Positions 25,863 through 33,521 of a stretch of DNA of 64,000 nt are shown one piece after another. The notes beneath the pieces are model-generated. The model did not search any database, was not told the DNA's origin, and saw only the letters and a list, made by a program, of their open reading frames with translations. How positions within the stretch are numbered: position 1 is the stretch's first letter; each line of letters starts with the position of its first letter. The stretch is from Trichodesmium sp002260545 (GTDB lineage Bacteria; Cyanobacteriota; Cyanobacteriia; Cyanobacteriales; Microcoleaceae), in the NCBI RefSeq assembly GCF_050016015.1, contig NZ_JBNHEQ010000249.1, positions 1 through 64,000 of the forward strand, in the 5' to 3' direction. The position numbers and the translations under genes were made by a program.

Positions 25863-26711
25863 AGATCAATAATGAACAGTTATCGAAATATACAAAGATA
25901 CCAATTTTTTCAAAGTGATATCTGCTGAAGTTGCTTCTTGATTGTTTAAATGACTTGCTTTTAATCTAAATCAATTTTTACTAATCGATAGACAAAGAAT
26001 CATTTCTTAACAAAAGTTATTATAATCCGAAACATTAAATCAGTTATTTGTTAAGTTTGGCGTATATTTTTCTAACCGTCAAGATAATGGACCAAGATAC
26101 GAGGAAATATGGGATCAAGAAGATAGCCTAGTGAGTCATGTAACAAAACTTCAAACTAAAAGTTCTTGACAAATATCACTTAGGCTGTTATAGAAAATAT
26201 TTCTGATCCAATAGAGTTTTTGGGATTGGTCGCTCAAGTATCCGTTGAAAATACAAATGATTTTCTACGTTAAGCTGATATATCGCAGTTGCCATGACTG
26301 TTAGAACTTATCGAATAGCTGTTTGCGTAGAACAACCTAGGAGAACCAATAAAATATCAGTAATTAATCTTATCTCCCAGATAACTAAAGCCTTCTTTGT
26401 TCTTCTCTCTTCCTTTAGAATAAAGGCTCAATATCTTATCTGAAATAATTTTTATGTTTTCTTAGTAAAAATTAGGTTTTGAATTATTTAATTTCCGTTA
26501 ATTTATAATAATTGAAAAGAGATTTTTTATAAGATTAATTGATTGGAAATACTAACGAGGGATATAATCGCTACTTGGAAATTTACCAACTACGAACTTT
26601 AGGTTAAATTCCCTCGTCCCTATTCCCTTTGAAATCCTTGAAGACTTTTGACTTTTAACTTTAGCTAAAAGTACAAGTTCGACAAAAGTCTGTCCAGTTA
26701 AATTAAGTGTT
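25863..26711. other. 849-bp gene-free interval between divergent genes
   Basis: Must contain the promoters of the DUF2997-ycf35 operon (leftward) and bioU (rightward). It is AT-rich. I see no member of the repeat families, no convincing ORF and no assignable boxes. Short coding-like fragments near 26180-26270 are broken by stops and match nothing I recognise. Confidence 0.5.
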
Positions 26712-27725
26712 ATGAGTGCTATGCAAATCAATACTTCCAACAATCAAATCCATGTAGGTGTTTTAGGCTTCGGTGGTCTAGGACAAGCCGCAGCTAGGGT
26801 ACTTACACCAAAACAAGAAATGGCCTTAGTTGCTGCTGCTGACCAAAAAGGTTATGCCTACAACCGTCAAGGATTAAATCCTGACCAATGTATGGCCATT
26901 TACAATAACCAAGGGTCTTTGGGTTATTTAGAACCTGGTGGCGTTTTAAGTAACCAGAGCATTGAGGAATTAATCAAAGTAGCTGATACTGTGGATGGTT
27001 ATTTTCTGGCCCTTCCTAATTTGCCTAATACTTTTATGGCAGATGTTGCCAAACAATTTATTGCTGCTGGTTGGCGGGGGGTATTAGTAGATGCCATTAA
27101 GCGTACCAGTGCCGTCGAACAATTATTGGCCCTCAAAGATGAACTACAAGCTGCGGGTATTACTTATATGACAGGTTGTGGTGCAACTCCTGGTTTATTA
27201 ACTGCAGCAGCTACTGTAGCAGCTCAGAGTTATGCGGAAATTCATAGTGTGAAAATTACTTTTGGAGTGGGTATTGCTAATTGGGAAGCTTACCGCGCCA
27301 CAATTCGTGAGGATATTGGCCATTTGCCCGGATATGATGTGGAAAAAGCTAAGGCAATGACTGATGCTGAAGTGGAAGCTTTGTTGGAAGAGACAAATGG
27401 TCTGTTGAAGTTGGAGAATATGGAACACGCTGACGATATTATGTTGGAGTTGGCGGGAATTTGCGATCGCGATCGAGTAACAGTAGGCGGTATTGTGGAT
27501 ACTCGCAACCCGAAAAAACCTTTAAGTACAAATGTTCAGGTAACTGGTCGTACTTTTGAAGGGAAAATTTCTACCCATACTTTTACATTAGGGGATGAAA
27601 CAAGTATGGCAGCTAATGTTTGTGGTCCGGCGTTTGGTTATTTGAAAGCGGGAGTAGATTTATATCGTAGAGGTATTTATGGTTTATTTACTGCTGCTGA
27701 AGTTATGCCGAAGTTTGTCCGGTAG
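26712..27725 (+). CDS. bioU: BioU, suicide enzyme for diaminopelargonate formation in biotin synthesis
   Basis: A 337-residue NAD(P)-binding protein, often annotated as saccharopine dehydrogenase-like. The Rossmann motif is VGVLGFGGLGQAAARVL (about 15-31). The segment VDAIKRTSAVEQLL places K130 where the catalytic lysine of Synechocystis BioU (Lys124, Slr0355) is expected. That lysine donates its own side-chain nitrogen to make DAPA from KAPA, replacing BioA. TGCGATPGLLTAAATVAAQ follows at about 155-173. A second ATG at codon 4 is an alternative start. Family assignment is from memory of motifs; a homoserine/saccharopine dehydrogenase relative of other function is the alternative. Confidence 0.75.
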   Translation: MSAMQINTSNNQIHVGVLGFGGLGQAAARVLTPKQEMALVAAADQKGYAYNRQGLNPDQCMAIYNNQGSLGYLEPGGVLSNQSIEELIKVADTVDGYFLALPNLPNTFMADVAKQFIAAGWRGVLVDAIKRTSAVEQLLALKDELQAAGITYMTGCGATPGLLTAAATVAAQSYAEIHSVKITFGVGIANWEAYRATIREDIGHLPGYDVEKAKAMTDAEVEALLEETNGLLKLENMEHADDIMLELAGICDRDRVTVGGIVDTRNPKKPLSTNVQVTGRTFEGKISTHTFTLGDETSMAANVCGPAFGYLKAGVDLYRRGIYGLFTAAEVMPKFVR

Positions 27726-27745
27726 AGGTTTGTTTGTAAACCTCT
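27724..27745 (+). terminator. hairpin at the bioU stop
   Basis: AGAGGTTT (27724-27731) and AAACCTCT (27738-27745) form a perfect 8-bp stem that begins within the stop codon. There is no T-run after it, so terminator function is uncertain. It could instead protect the 3' end. Confidence 0.5.
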
Positions 27746-27820
27746 AAAATGCTGCAATAGTAGGGGCGGGTTTTAGCTAGAATTTTCGTGCTTACTCTAA
27801 GATTTACATAAACCCGCCCT

Positions 27821-27922
27821 ACAGCGGTTTTCATTTCAGTAGACCACAGTAGGGACTAACCATGGTTAGTCCCTACAAGGTTTTGGTTGTGACGATGTGG
27901 TTTATTAATCATGTAGCGCTGT
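27821..27922. repeat. palindromic element family D, copy 2 (inverted relative to copy 1)
   Basis: Opens with ACAGCGGTTTTCATTTCAGT and closes with ATGTAGCGCTGT. The centre TAGGGACTAACCATGG..TTAGTCCCTA is a perfect palindrome around CCATGG. Confidence 0.9.
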
Positions 27923-28393
27923 AATACACATCCATTAGTTATGTCAGTCTACTACGATAGTTTTCCGCACCAATTACACGATCGCTCCCACAGGAATAGC
28001 TTGTTGCTCATCCAATTCAATTTATTGACATTCTTTTTAATTAATTAGGATTAACACCAAAACTGTATCTATGAAGAAAGGTGTAAAAAATCCCCTAATA
28101 ATTATAAATTTCTTCAAAAGAATTGTCAACTACAATTGATACAGATTTCTATTAATTTACCCGATATATTCAAAATATAGATAGGGTTGATACAAAAAGC
28201 CATGTCTATTCCAAGGTCATCTGAAGGACTTGTCTCTATTGGCCTTTATTATTTTTGGGTTTGGGGATACAATTGACAACTTATTGATATTGCTTCTTAT
28301 TAAATCAAAACCAGGCTAACCCATACATGAATTTTAAGTCTGGCATCTGAAGTAAGCTAAATCAATAATTTATAGCATTAAGTAACTAAGAAA

Positions 28394-28414
28394 TTCTACA
28401 ATTAATTTGTAGAA
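28394..28414. promoter_or_regulatory. perfect dyad TTCTACAA-N5-TTGTAGAA upstream of flavodoxin
   Basis: Two perfect 8-bp arms with a 5-bp spacer lie 108 bp before the flavodoxin start codon. Symmetry and location suggest a dimeric regulator site. It does not match the usual Fur consensus, and the regulator is unknown. Confidence 0.45.
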
Positions 28415-28521
28415 ATAACTGAGATATGCTCAAACATCTTGGTCAAGCTAGTGCGATTTGCTTTCCCCAGTAGATTCAATCAACTTTAATTTAGACATCA
28501 AAATAATCAGGAGTGTCGATA

Positions 28522-29070
28522 ATGGCAAAAATTGGCATATTTTATGGCAGCACATCTGGCGTAACAGCAGAAATCGCTGAAACAATCCACGAAAAATTAG
28601 GCGAGGAACTTTGTGATATCATAGATATGGAAGAAGATTACGACGAATTCAGTCAACTTCTTGAATACGATTATTTGTTATTGGGTTGTTCGACCTGGGG
28701 AGCTGGGGAAGTGCAGAATGCTTGGCGCGAACCACTTTTTGACATGGATATCGAAAAGCCTGATTTTACTGGAAAGATTATTGCTTTGTTTGGTGCAGCA
28801 GATCAAGTTGGTCATGGAAAGCACTTTGCTGGTGCATTGCAACTTATGTGCGACCAATTCGAGAAGCTTGGTGCAACTATAGTGGGAGAATTTCCTACTG
28901 AAGGTTACACTTTTGAGCATTCTTCAGCAGTGCGTAATGGTAAATTTGTAGGATTACCACTGGATGAAGTTAATCAGAGCGATCTAACTGAAGAGAGAAT
29001 TACACAGTGGTTGGAAACGCTACGCCCCATTTTTCTGGGTGAAGAAGCTCCTGTATTAGTATCTGCTTAG
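28522..29070 (+). CDS. isiB: flavodoxin
   Basis: A 182-residue long-chain FMN flavodoxin that replaces ferredoxin as photosystem I acceptor under iron shortage. The phosphate-binding loop GSTSGVT is at residues 9-15. STWGAGE and FGAADQVGHGKHFAGAL are the isoalloxazine loops, and the inserted strand of long-chain types is present. The frame opens with GTG at 28513, but the ATG at 28522 follows CAGGAG by 8 nt and gives the normal start MAKIGIFYG, so I use it. A strong terminator lies at 29389. Regulation by Fur under low iron is the known pattern for isiB. No isiA precedes it here. Confidence 0.96.
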   Translation: MAKIGIFYGSTSGVTAEIAETIHEKLGEELCDIIDMEEDYDEFSQLLEYDYLLLGCSTWGAGEVQNAWREPLFDMDIEKPDFTGKIIALFGAADQVGHGKHFAGALQLMCDQFEKLGATIVGEFPTEGYTFEHSSAVRNGKFVGLPLDEVNQSDLTEERITQWLETLRPIFLGEEAPVLVSA

Positions 29071-29108
29071 ATGGCGAAAGTTTTGTAGCACCTAAAAAGC
29101 AACGTTCA

Positions 29109-29240
29109 ATAATTGATAATTGATAATGGATAATTGATAATTACCTCTTCCTCAAAGGAAGAGGATTGAATAAAAGGAAAATTTTTTCTTGTTTCTCCTT
29201 TAAAGGAGAGGCTTTAAACCTTAATTATTCGGTAAGAAAA
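29109..29240. repeat. family F element (two hairpins with GATAATT heptads)
   Basis: GATAATT heptads are followed by ACCTCTTCCTCAAAGGAAGA (hairpin 1), a T-rich link, CTCCTTTAAAGGAGAGGC (hairpin 2) and TTTAAACC. Other copies are near 14250, 16563, 36414, 39950 (inverted), 51829, 58093 and 63599. Confidence 0.8.
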
Positions 29241-29388
29241 AATTTTACTGTAAAAGATTTCTCTAAATCTCAAAATTGGAAATCTTGTTACTAATTTTTG
29301 TAGCGATCGCTGTTGAGATGACAACAGCATGATCGTATTGCATCTGTAAAAAATTGTTTTGTTTGCATATCAGTTCATCTCCTTTTGG

Positions 29389-29420
29389 GTTGGGGAATAT
29401 TATTATTCCCCAACTTTTTT
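29389..29420 (+). terminator. isiB: rho-independent terminator, probably of the flavodoxin gene
   Basis: A perfect 11-bp stem GTTGGGGAATA / TATTCCCCAAC with a 4-nt loop and a following TTTTTT. It lies 319 bp past the flavodoxin stop, with the family F element between. Confidence 0.9.
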
Positions 29421-29433
29421 ATTTATAGCAGTT

Positions 29434-29898
29434 TTCACATATAGCAATCCTAAATAGGTTGTAATATAATGTCCGCTGGTATCGGAGCGTGTAAAAGTTG
29501 GGGAAAGAGCTACCATTAGTAAAGTTTTTCCTTCTTCTTTCTTCCTTCTTCCTTCTTCCTTCTTCCTTCTTCCTTCTTCCTTCTTCCTTACCTTCCCTAT
29601 ACAAGACCGATGCTACCGGACATGATATAATATTTGATTGTAGGGGTTTGGTCTCCAAACCCACCTAGGGTTGCTGATTAACTCTCAAAGCATTTATAAA
29701 TAAAGCTTTTAGCCTTTTTAGAACGAAAAAACTGCCAGCTTTTCGGTCTTTAGAGCTGTAAAAAGTTAGCACTTTGATCAGACAAGATTCAATCTCCCAA
29801 ACCTCCCCACACTTCCCACACTCTGCTGTTTTCAGCAAACCCCAAGTAAAAATAGTAAAAATAGGGTTTGGAGACCAAACCCCTACAGTTTTTTTCAC
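29434..29898. repeat. family E composite with heptads
   Basis: Starts with ATAGCAATCCTAAATAGG, carries (CTTCCTT)n at 29541-29589, then two inverted cores TAGGGGTTTGGTCTCC (29642) and GGAGACCAAACCCCTA (29871). The material between the cores includes purine/pyrimidine-rich tracts. No gene is credible despite open frames on both strands. Confidence 0.7.
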
Positions 29899-29930
29899 AA
29901 ATCAAATCCCCTTGCGCGTGGAGTGTTATA

Positions 29931-29994
29931 AGAAACCGGGTTTATGGGAGGTAGATGTTAGTATGGTGAGGTATTTAGTACAAACCCGGTTTTT
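29931..29994. repeat. palindromic element family A, copy 2
   Basis: AGAAACCGGGTTT and AAACCCGGTTTTT arms enclose about 38 bp. Confidence 0.85.
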
Positions 29995-30061
29995 ATGCTT
30001 TTTGATGCTGATAGATTTTTTGGAGCGCTAAAGCGCAACTACAAACAAAGACTTTAGCTTT

Positions 30062-30991
30062 TTAACCAATAGCAATTTGATTAGATGATAACAGCCATTT
30101 TTGTAATCCATTAATCAACGCTTGAGTGTGATGATAAGCTGCCATATTGCCTCGATCGCCAAAACATTTGGCAGCAGCTTGTAAATCTTGAATTGCTGCT
30201 TGATAAAGTCCGGACTCTTGACGCAATAACCCTCGGTTTAAATATGCTTGAGCTTCATGGGGATTAAGTTTTAGAGTTTTACTAAAATCTGCCATTGCTG
30301 CTTCAATGTTTCCCATCTTGCTACAAACACAAGCTCTGTTATAATAAGCTCTGGAGTTACCAGCATCTATAGAAATAGCATAACTAAAATCTGCTTTTGC
30401 TTTGTGCATATTTTTTGACATTAAATATGCTAGACCTCTTTCATTATAAATATCTGCTTGATTAAAATTAGCATCTTGTTGAGTATTTGCTAAAATTAAG
30501 TTATAGTCTGCTATTGCTTCCTGATAATTATTCAGTTCAAAATTAGCTAATCCTCGGTTGTATAAAGCACGAAAATCATTATCGTTTTGGTTAAGCACTT
30601 GAGTATATTCTACAATTGCCTGTTGGTAATTACCGATTTCGTAGTAAGCTAAACCTATATTGAGATTTGCTTCTATATTTTCTGGATTAATTTTTATTGC
30701 TTCGGTGCAGTCAGCGATCGCTTGCTCATATTTTCCCAATTGAAGATAAACTAAACATCTATTACTATAAGCACTGGCAAAGTTAGAATTAAATTCTATT
30801 GCTTTGGTAAAATTCTCAACTGCTTGCTTATAGTTTTGATTTTTAGTATTAGCTATACCTTTGGTAAAGACTTTTTTAGCATTGCCGATATCTGAGTTAG
30901 CAGTTGCAATTTTCATCGGTGGCAAAAATGAGAAAAATAATACTGTAACGACTATACTAATACTGAGTAGAAATCGATAAAAGCTATTCAT
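30062..30991 (-). CDS. exported TPR-repeat protein
   Basis: Residues 1-32 are a signal peptide or membrane anchor (hydrophobic core about 7-25, cleavage possibly after IATA). The rest is about seven consecutive tetratricopeptide repeats with the usual GLAYYEIGNYQQAIVEY-type pattern. TPR arrays bind other proteins, so a periplasmic or thylakoid-lumen scaffold role is likely, but the partner cannot be told. It follows petJ on the same strand after a 181-bp gap that contains a large inverted repeat, so co-transcription with petJ is possible but may be limited. Confidence 0.88.
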   Translation of the reverse strand: MNSFYRFLLSISIVVTVLFFSFLPPMKIATANSDIGNAKKVFTKGIANTKNQNYKQAVENFTKAIEFNSNFASAYSNRCLVYLQLGKYEQAIADCTEAIKINPENIEANLNIGLAYYEIGNYQQAIVEYTQVLNQNDNDFRALYNRGLANFELNNYQEAIADYNLILANTQQDANFNQADIYNERGLAYLMSKNMHKAKADFSYAISIDAGNSRAYYNRACVCSKMGNIEAAMADFSKTLKLNPHEAQAYLNRGLLRQESGLYQAAIQDLQAAAKCFGDRGNMAAYHHTQALINGLQKWLLSSNQIAIG

Positions 30992-31025
30992 TTGTCACCG
31001 TATATATTTACTTCAAATACTAATA

Positions 31026-31083
31026 TTGGGGTGAATACATAGAGCTATAGATTTATTGTATCTAGCTCTAATTTTCACCCCAA
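31026..31083 (-). terminator. large inverted repeat between petJ and the TPR gene
   Basis: The outer arms TTGGGGTGAA (31026-31035) and TTCACCCCAA (31074-31083) are perfect, and an inner pair AGAGCTA / TAGCTCT lies inside. It forms a long hairpin in the petJ 3' region. No T-run follows, so it may attenuate or stabilise rather than fully terminate. Confidence 0.5.
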
Positions 31084-31172
31084 CTATCAAGGAATATATT
31101 ATCAAGATGAGAAAGGTTTCATTTGTAAAGTAGAAAACTTTTCTCTCCTATCTTTTCCTAATTTGATATTAA

Positions 31173-31505
31173 TTATTTCCAGCCTTTGTCAGCTTGAGCT
31201 AGAACATAAGCTGCAACATCTTCAATAGAAGCTGTTCCGAGCCTTTTGAAGTTTGGCATAGCATTCTTACCATTTGTTACCTGGTAGATAATTTTATCTG
31301 CACTATACATACCATATTTTTCTAAATCTGCTTTACTTAGAGTCTTTGTTGGGTTAATGGTATTCTTGCCTCCTAAATGGCAAGCGTTACAATTACCTTG
31401 AAATATCTGCTTTCCATGAGCTAGATCGGCAGCTAAAGCTGGAGGTTGTACTGCAACAACAACAAACGCTATGGCTAATAGCACAATGGATAGTAATTTT
31501 TTCAT
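31173..31505 (-). CDS. petJ: cytochrome c6
   Basis: A soluble lumenal haem carrier between cytochrome b6f and photosystem I, used when copper is scarce. The 110-residue precursor has a signal peptide ending ALA at residue 25, giving an 85-residue mature protein. The haem site is CNACH (C39, C42, H43) and the sixth ligand is M83 in NAMPNF. GAGGAG about 5 nt before the ATG is the ribosome-binding site. A GACA-N3-TGTC dyad lies immediately upstream of its -35 box. In Synechocystis PetR activates this gene; petR is 1.6 kb away here. Confidence 0.97.
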   Translation of the reverse strand: MKKLLSIVLLAIAFVVVAVQPPALAADLAHGKQIFQGNCNACHLGGKNTINPTKTLSKADLEKYGMYSADKIIYQVTNGKNAMPNFKRLGTASIEDVAAYVLAQADKGWK

Positions 31506-31557
31506 TTGTTCTCCTCTCTCAACACAAATACAGATAATGATTAAATCTGCGTTTCCT

Positions 31558-31586
31558 ATTCTGAATTAAGTCGGGCATTACGTCAA
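31558..31586 (-). promoter_or_regulatory. petJ: predicted petJ promoter
   Basis: On the minus strand, TTGACG (31581-31586) and CAGAAT (31558-31563) are separated by 17 bp, a sigma-70-type layout. The -10 box is a weak match (4 of 6), as expected of an activator-dependent promoter. It lies 53-81 bp before the petJ ATG. Confidence 0.55.
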
Positions 31587-31588
31587 AC

Positions 31589-31599
31589 GACAGGCTGTC
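31589..31599. promoter_or_regulatory. candidate PetR operator at petJ (GACAGGCTGTC)
   Basis: An 11-bp dyad symmetric except at the central base. It ends 2 bp before the predicted -35 box of petJ, an activator position. The same GACA-N3-TGTC form occurs at petE. Synechocystis PetR sites are, as I recall, GAC-N5-GTC, which both sites satisfy. Confidence 0.7.
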
Positions 31600-32072
31600 A
31601 AACATAAAAATTAAATTATAAAAATTAAATTAATGATTATCAAAAAGTTTTTTTGGAGACTGATAAGAAACCGGGTTTATATTAGATATTCAACAAAACT
31701 AACATTTACCCGCACAAACCCGGTTTCTGTGTTGATACTAATACTACGGAATTTGATATTATTTGTACTAAGATTTTAAGGTTACTTAATTAAAATGACT
31801 ATCCTCCCCCTAAAATACTTAACTTTTAGAGAGAGGAATATTTAATAGTCTTCAATTTCAACTTTAATTAGTTAAGGGTTTTACAGTTTCCATTAACTAT
31901 GAAATATCTCCAAAAATTATAAGGACGTTCTATAGAACGTCCCTAAAGTTTTTTTCCAAATAAATATTTATGATTAGGCGAAGACAGAGATATTGTTGTC
32001 ATCCCTAATAACAATAAACCAAGATCAACCTAACTTAGTTTCAGTGTGTGATGTGTTAGTTAAGTTTTGCTA
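31600..32072. other. petE-petJ intergenic region with palindromes
   Basis: Holds family A copy 3 (31666-31728, 13-bp perfect arms) and the 20-bp perfect palindrome GGACGTTCTATAGAACGTCC (31923-31942), which resembles the core of family D. The petE terminator should be at the right end, but no T-run hairpin was found. Confidence 0.6.
31666..31728. repeat. palindromic element family A, copy 3
   Basis: AGAAACCGGGTTT (31666-31678) and AAACCCGGTTTCT (31716-31728) are perfect inverted arms. Confidence 0.9.
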
Positions 32073-32474
32073 TTATTTAACAATTAGATGGCCAACCATA
32101 CCTGCACCACGGTGAGGAGTACAGAAGAACTCATAATCACCAGCCTTAGCATCTGCTGGGATATTTACATCAAAGCTCTCTCCAGCTTTATATGCCAACT
32201 TGTTGTGGGAAAGTGATTTTGACAGATTTGAATCTGGTGAATTAGCAGGATTGAACATTACATTATGAGGTGCAAGCATACCATTCTTAAATGTAACTGT
32301 ATCACCTGGTTTAACATTTACTTGTTTGGGACTAAATTGTAGTCCACCAGCACCCATTGTTACTTCGTAGTTTGCTGCTTCTGCTGGATTAGAGAATACT
32401 AGACTACCGATAACTAGACTAACTACGCAAGCTAGCACTGCTACAGACTTGGAAAGTGAAGAGATAAAACGCAT
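32073..32474 (-). CDS. petE: plastocyanin
   Basis: A lumenal blue copper protein that carries electrons from cytochrome b6f to photosystem I when copper is available. The 133-residue precursor has a signal peptide ending AEA at residue 33. Type I copper ligands are H70 (APHNV), C118, H121 and M126 (FFCTPHRGAGMVG). Mature length is about 100 residues, normal for the family. CAGGAG and AAGG precede the ATG. The promoter carries a perfect TATAAT and a -35 box overlapped by a GACA-N3-TGTC dyad, fitting repression by PetR in the absence of copper. It lies upstream of petJ on the same strand, 567 bp away. Confidence 0.97.
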   Translation of the reverse strand: MRFISSLSKSVAVLACVVSLVIGSLVFSNPAEAANYEVTMGAGGLQFSPKQVNVKPGDTVTFKNGMLAPHNVMFNPANSPDSNLSKSLSHNKLAYKAGESFDVNIPADAKAGDYEFFCTPHRGAGMVGHLIVK

Positions 32475-32518
32475 CCTTAACTCCTGTTTTTTTTAGATTA
32501 TTCTTTATCTACGAAGTA

Positions 32519-32546
32519 ATTATACATGAATAAGACAGATTGTCAT
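32519..32546 (-). promoter_or_regulatory. petE: predicted petE promoter
   Basis: On the minus strand, ATGACA (32541-32546) and TATAAT (32519-32524) are 16 bp apart. The strong -10 box fits a promoter that is active unless repressed. Confidence 0.65.
32534..32544. promoter_or_regulatory. candidate PetR operator at petE (GACAGATTGTC)
   Basis: A GACA-N3-TGTC dyad that overlaps the -35 box and the -35/-10 spacer of the predicted petE promoter, a repressor position. It shares the dyad form with the site at petJ. Confidence 0.7.
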
Positions 32547-32589
32547 AGTTCATAAAAATATAGTCAAATATGACATATCTCTATGTATG

Positions 32590-32675
32590 CAGGCGTTACC
32601 CTGACTGGGTGAACTACAACACCACGCCAGTTGCTTCAAGTCGGGAGACCCGCCCAACGCACTGGCTTCTCTATC
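32590..32675. repeat. repeat family H, copy 2
   Basis: ACAACACCACGCCAGTTGC then TTCAAGTCGGGAGACCCGCC and AACGCACTGGCTTCT. The core matches 3075-3132. It may be a leftover end of an IS200/IS605-like element, but no transposase gene is in the window. Confidence 0.55.
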
Positions 32676-33098
32676 TCATAGTCAAAGACATTTGAGACTG
32701 CTTTTCTTTTACCTCTTTGGGTGATTATCTCCCTGATTCAATTTCTGCTTGGTCATAAAACAGAGGCTTGGACATAGGTTCTTATGTATCTAGAGGTAGC
32801 GTGTCAGTCCAGGAATTTCACCCTATTGAAGTCAGATCATTGACTCTTGAGGCTATTTGATTTTCTATAATCACAGATATTATTAAATTATCTCAACAGT
32901 CACCCAAATTTCTGGAGACCATATGACTATATTTATGTACAACCTTTATTATACTTAAATAATTTGCCAGAAGAACAAGAAATTTTTATAGCAATTGCTT
33001 GGGTTAGCAAGTCCTCAAACTCTCAAAGAGAATTTAACTTCTGACTTCCAAACTTTAGCTCTAACTAAGGAAAGAAAAAATTGAAAAACTAAAAAAAT
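32676..33098. other. petR upstream region
   Basis: AT-rich leader with no GACA-N3-TGTC site, so there is no sign of PetR autoregulation by the same motif. No gene is seen. Confidence 0.5.
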
Positions 33099-33521
33099 AT
33101 GAGTCCTCTACCAAATTACCGTCCCCAACAAATGTCCCTTGGTCCTCTGGAAACAGAAATTTTGAATATTGTTTGGAAATTAGGTTGTGCCACAGTTAAA
33201 CAGGTACATGAACATATTCTGGCTGACCCTGACCGGGAATTAGCTTATACTTCAGTCACAACTGTTTTACGTCGCCTAACTCAAAAAGGCTGGTTGGTTT
33301 GTGATGAAAGTGGCCGTGCTTTTGTGTGGCGACCTTTAATTTCTCGTCGAGAAGCTCAAATGTTGAGAGCGCACAAACAATTAAATCAATTTCTGGAAGT
33401 AGGAAATCCTGATGTGGTGGCCGCTTTTGCCGATAGTTTGGACTCTGCTAGTATAGAACAAATAGAGGCGATCGCCGAGAAGCTAAAAGCTATACGCAAA
33501 GCTAGGGAGGAGGAAAAATAA
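33099..33521 (+). CDS. petR: PetR, BlaI/CopY-family winged-helix regulator
   Basis: A 140-residue BlaI/MecI/CopY-type regulator: N-terminal winged helix (about 15-85; LGPLETEILNIVWKLG, TSVTTVLRRLTQKGWL) and a helical dimerisation tail (90-138) with EAIAEKLKAIRKAREE. In Synechocystis PetR represses petE, activates petJ and is degraded with copper through PetP. Here it is next to petE and petJ, and its stop codon overlaps the petP start (TAATG), so the two are translationally coupled. The name rests on this arrangement plus family; other BlaI-type regulators exist. Confidence 0.88.
   Translation: MSPLPNYRPQQMSLGPLETEILNIVWKLGCATVKQVHEHILADPDRELAYTSVTTVLRRLTQKGWLVCDESGRAFVWRPLISRREAQMLRAHKQLNQFLEVGNPDVVAAFADSLDSASIEQIEAIAEKLKAIRKAREEEK

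Larger units (their letters stand above)
27746..28521. other. 776-bp flavodoxin upstream region
   Basis: Contains a GGGCGGGTTTTAGC / AAACCCGCCCTAC inverted repeat (27765-27820), family D element 2 (27821-27922), about 450 bp of unremarkable AT-rich DNA and a perfect dyad at 28394-28414. The iron-responsive promoter of the flavodoxin gene is expected here, but I could not place a Fur box. Confidence 0.6.

Noticed and set aside
26180..26270. Coding-like fragment between ycf35 and bioU operons
   Set aside because: Broken by stops and without any recognisable protein similarity, so not called as a pseudogene.
29419..29898. Open frames of 77-81 residues on the minus strand
   Set aside because: They translate family E cores and heptads, giving Lys/Glu/Arg runs; no codon or family support.
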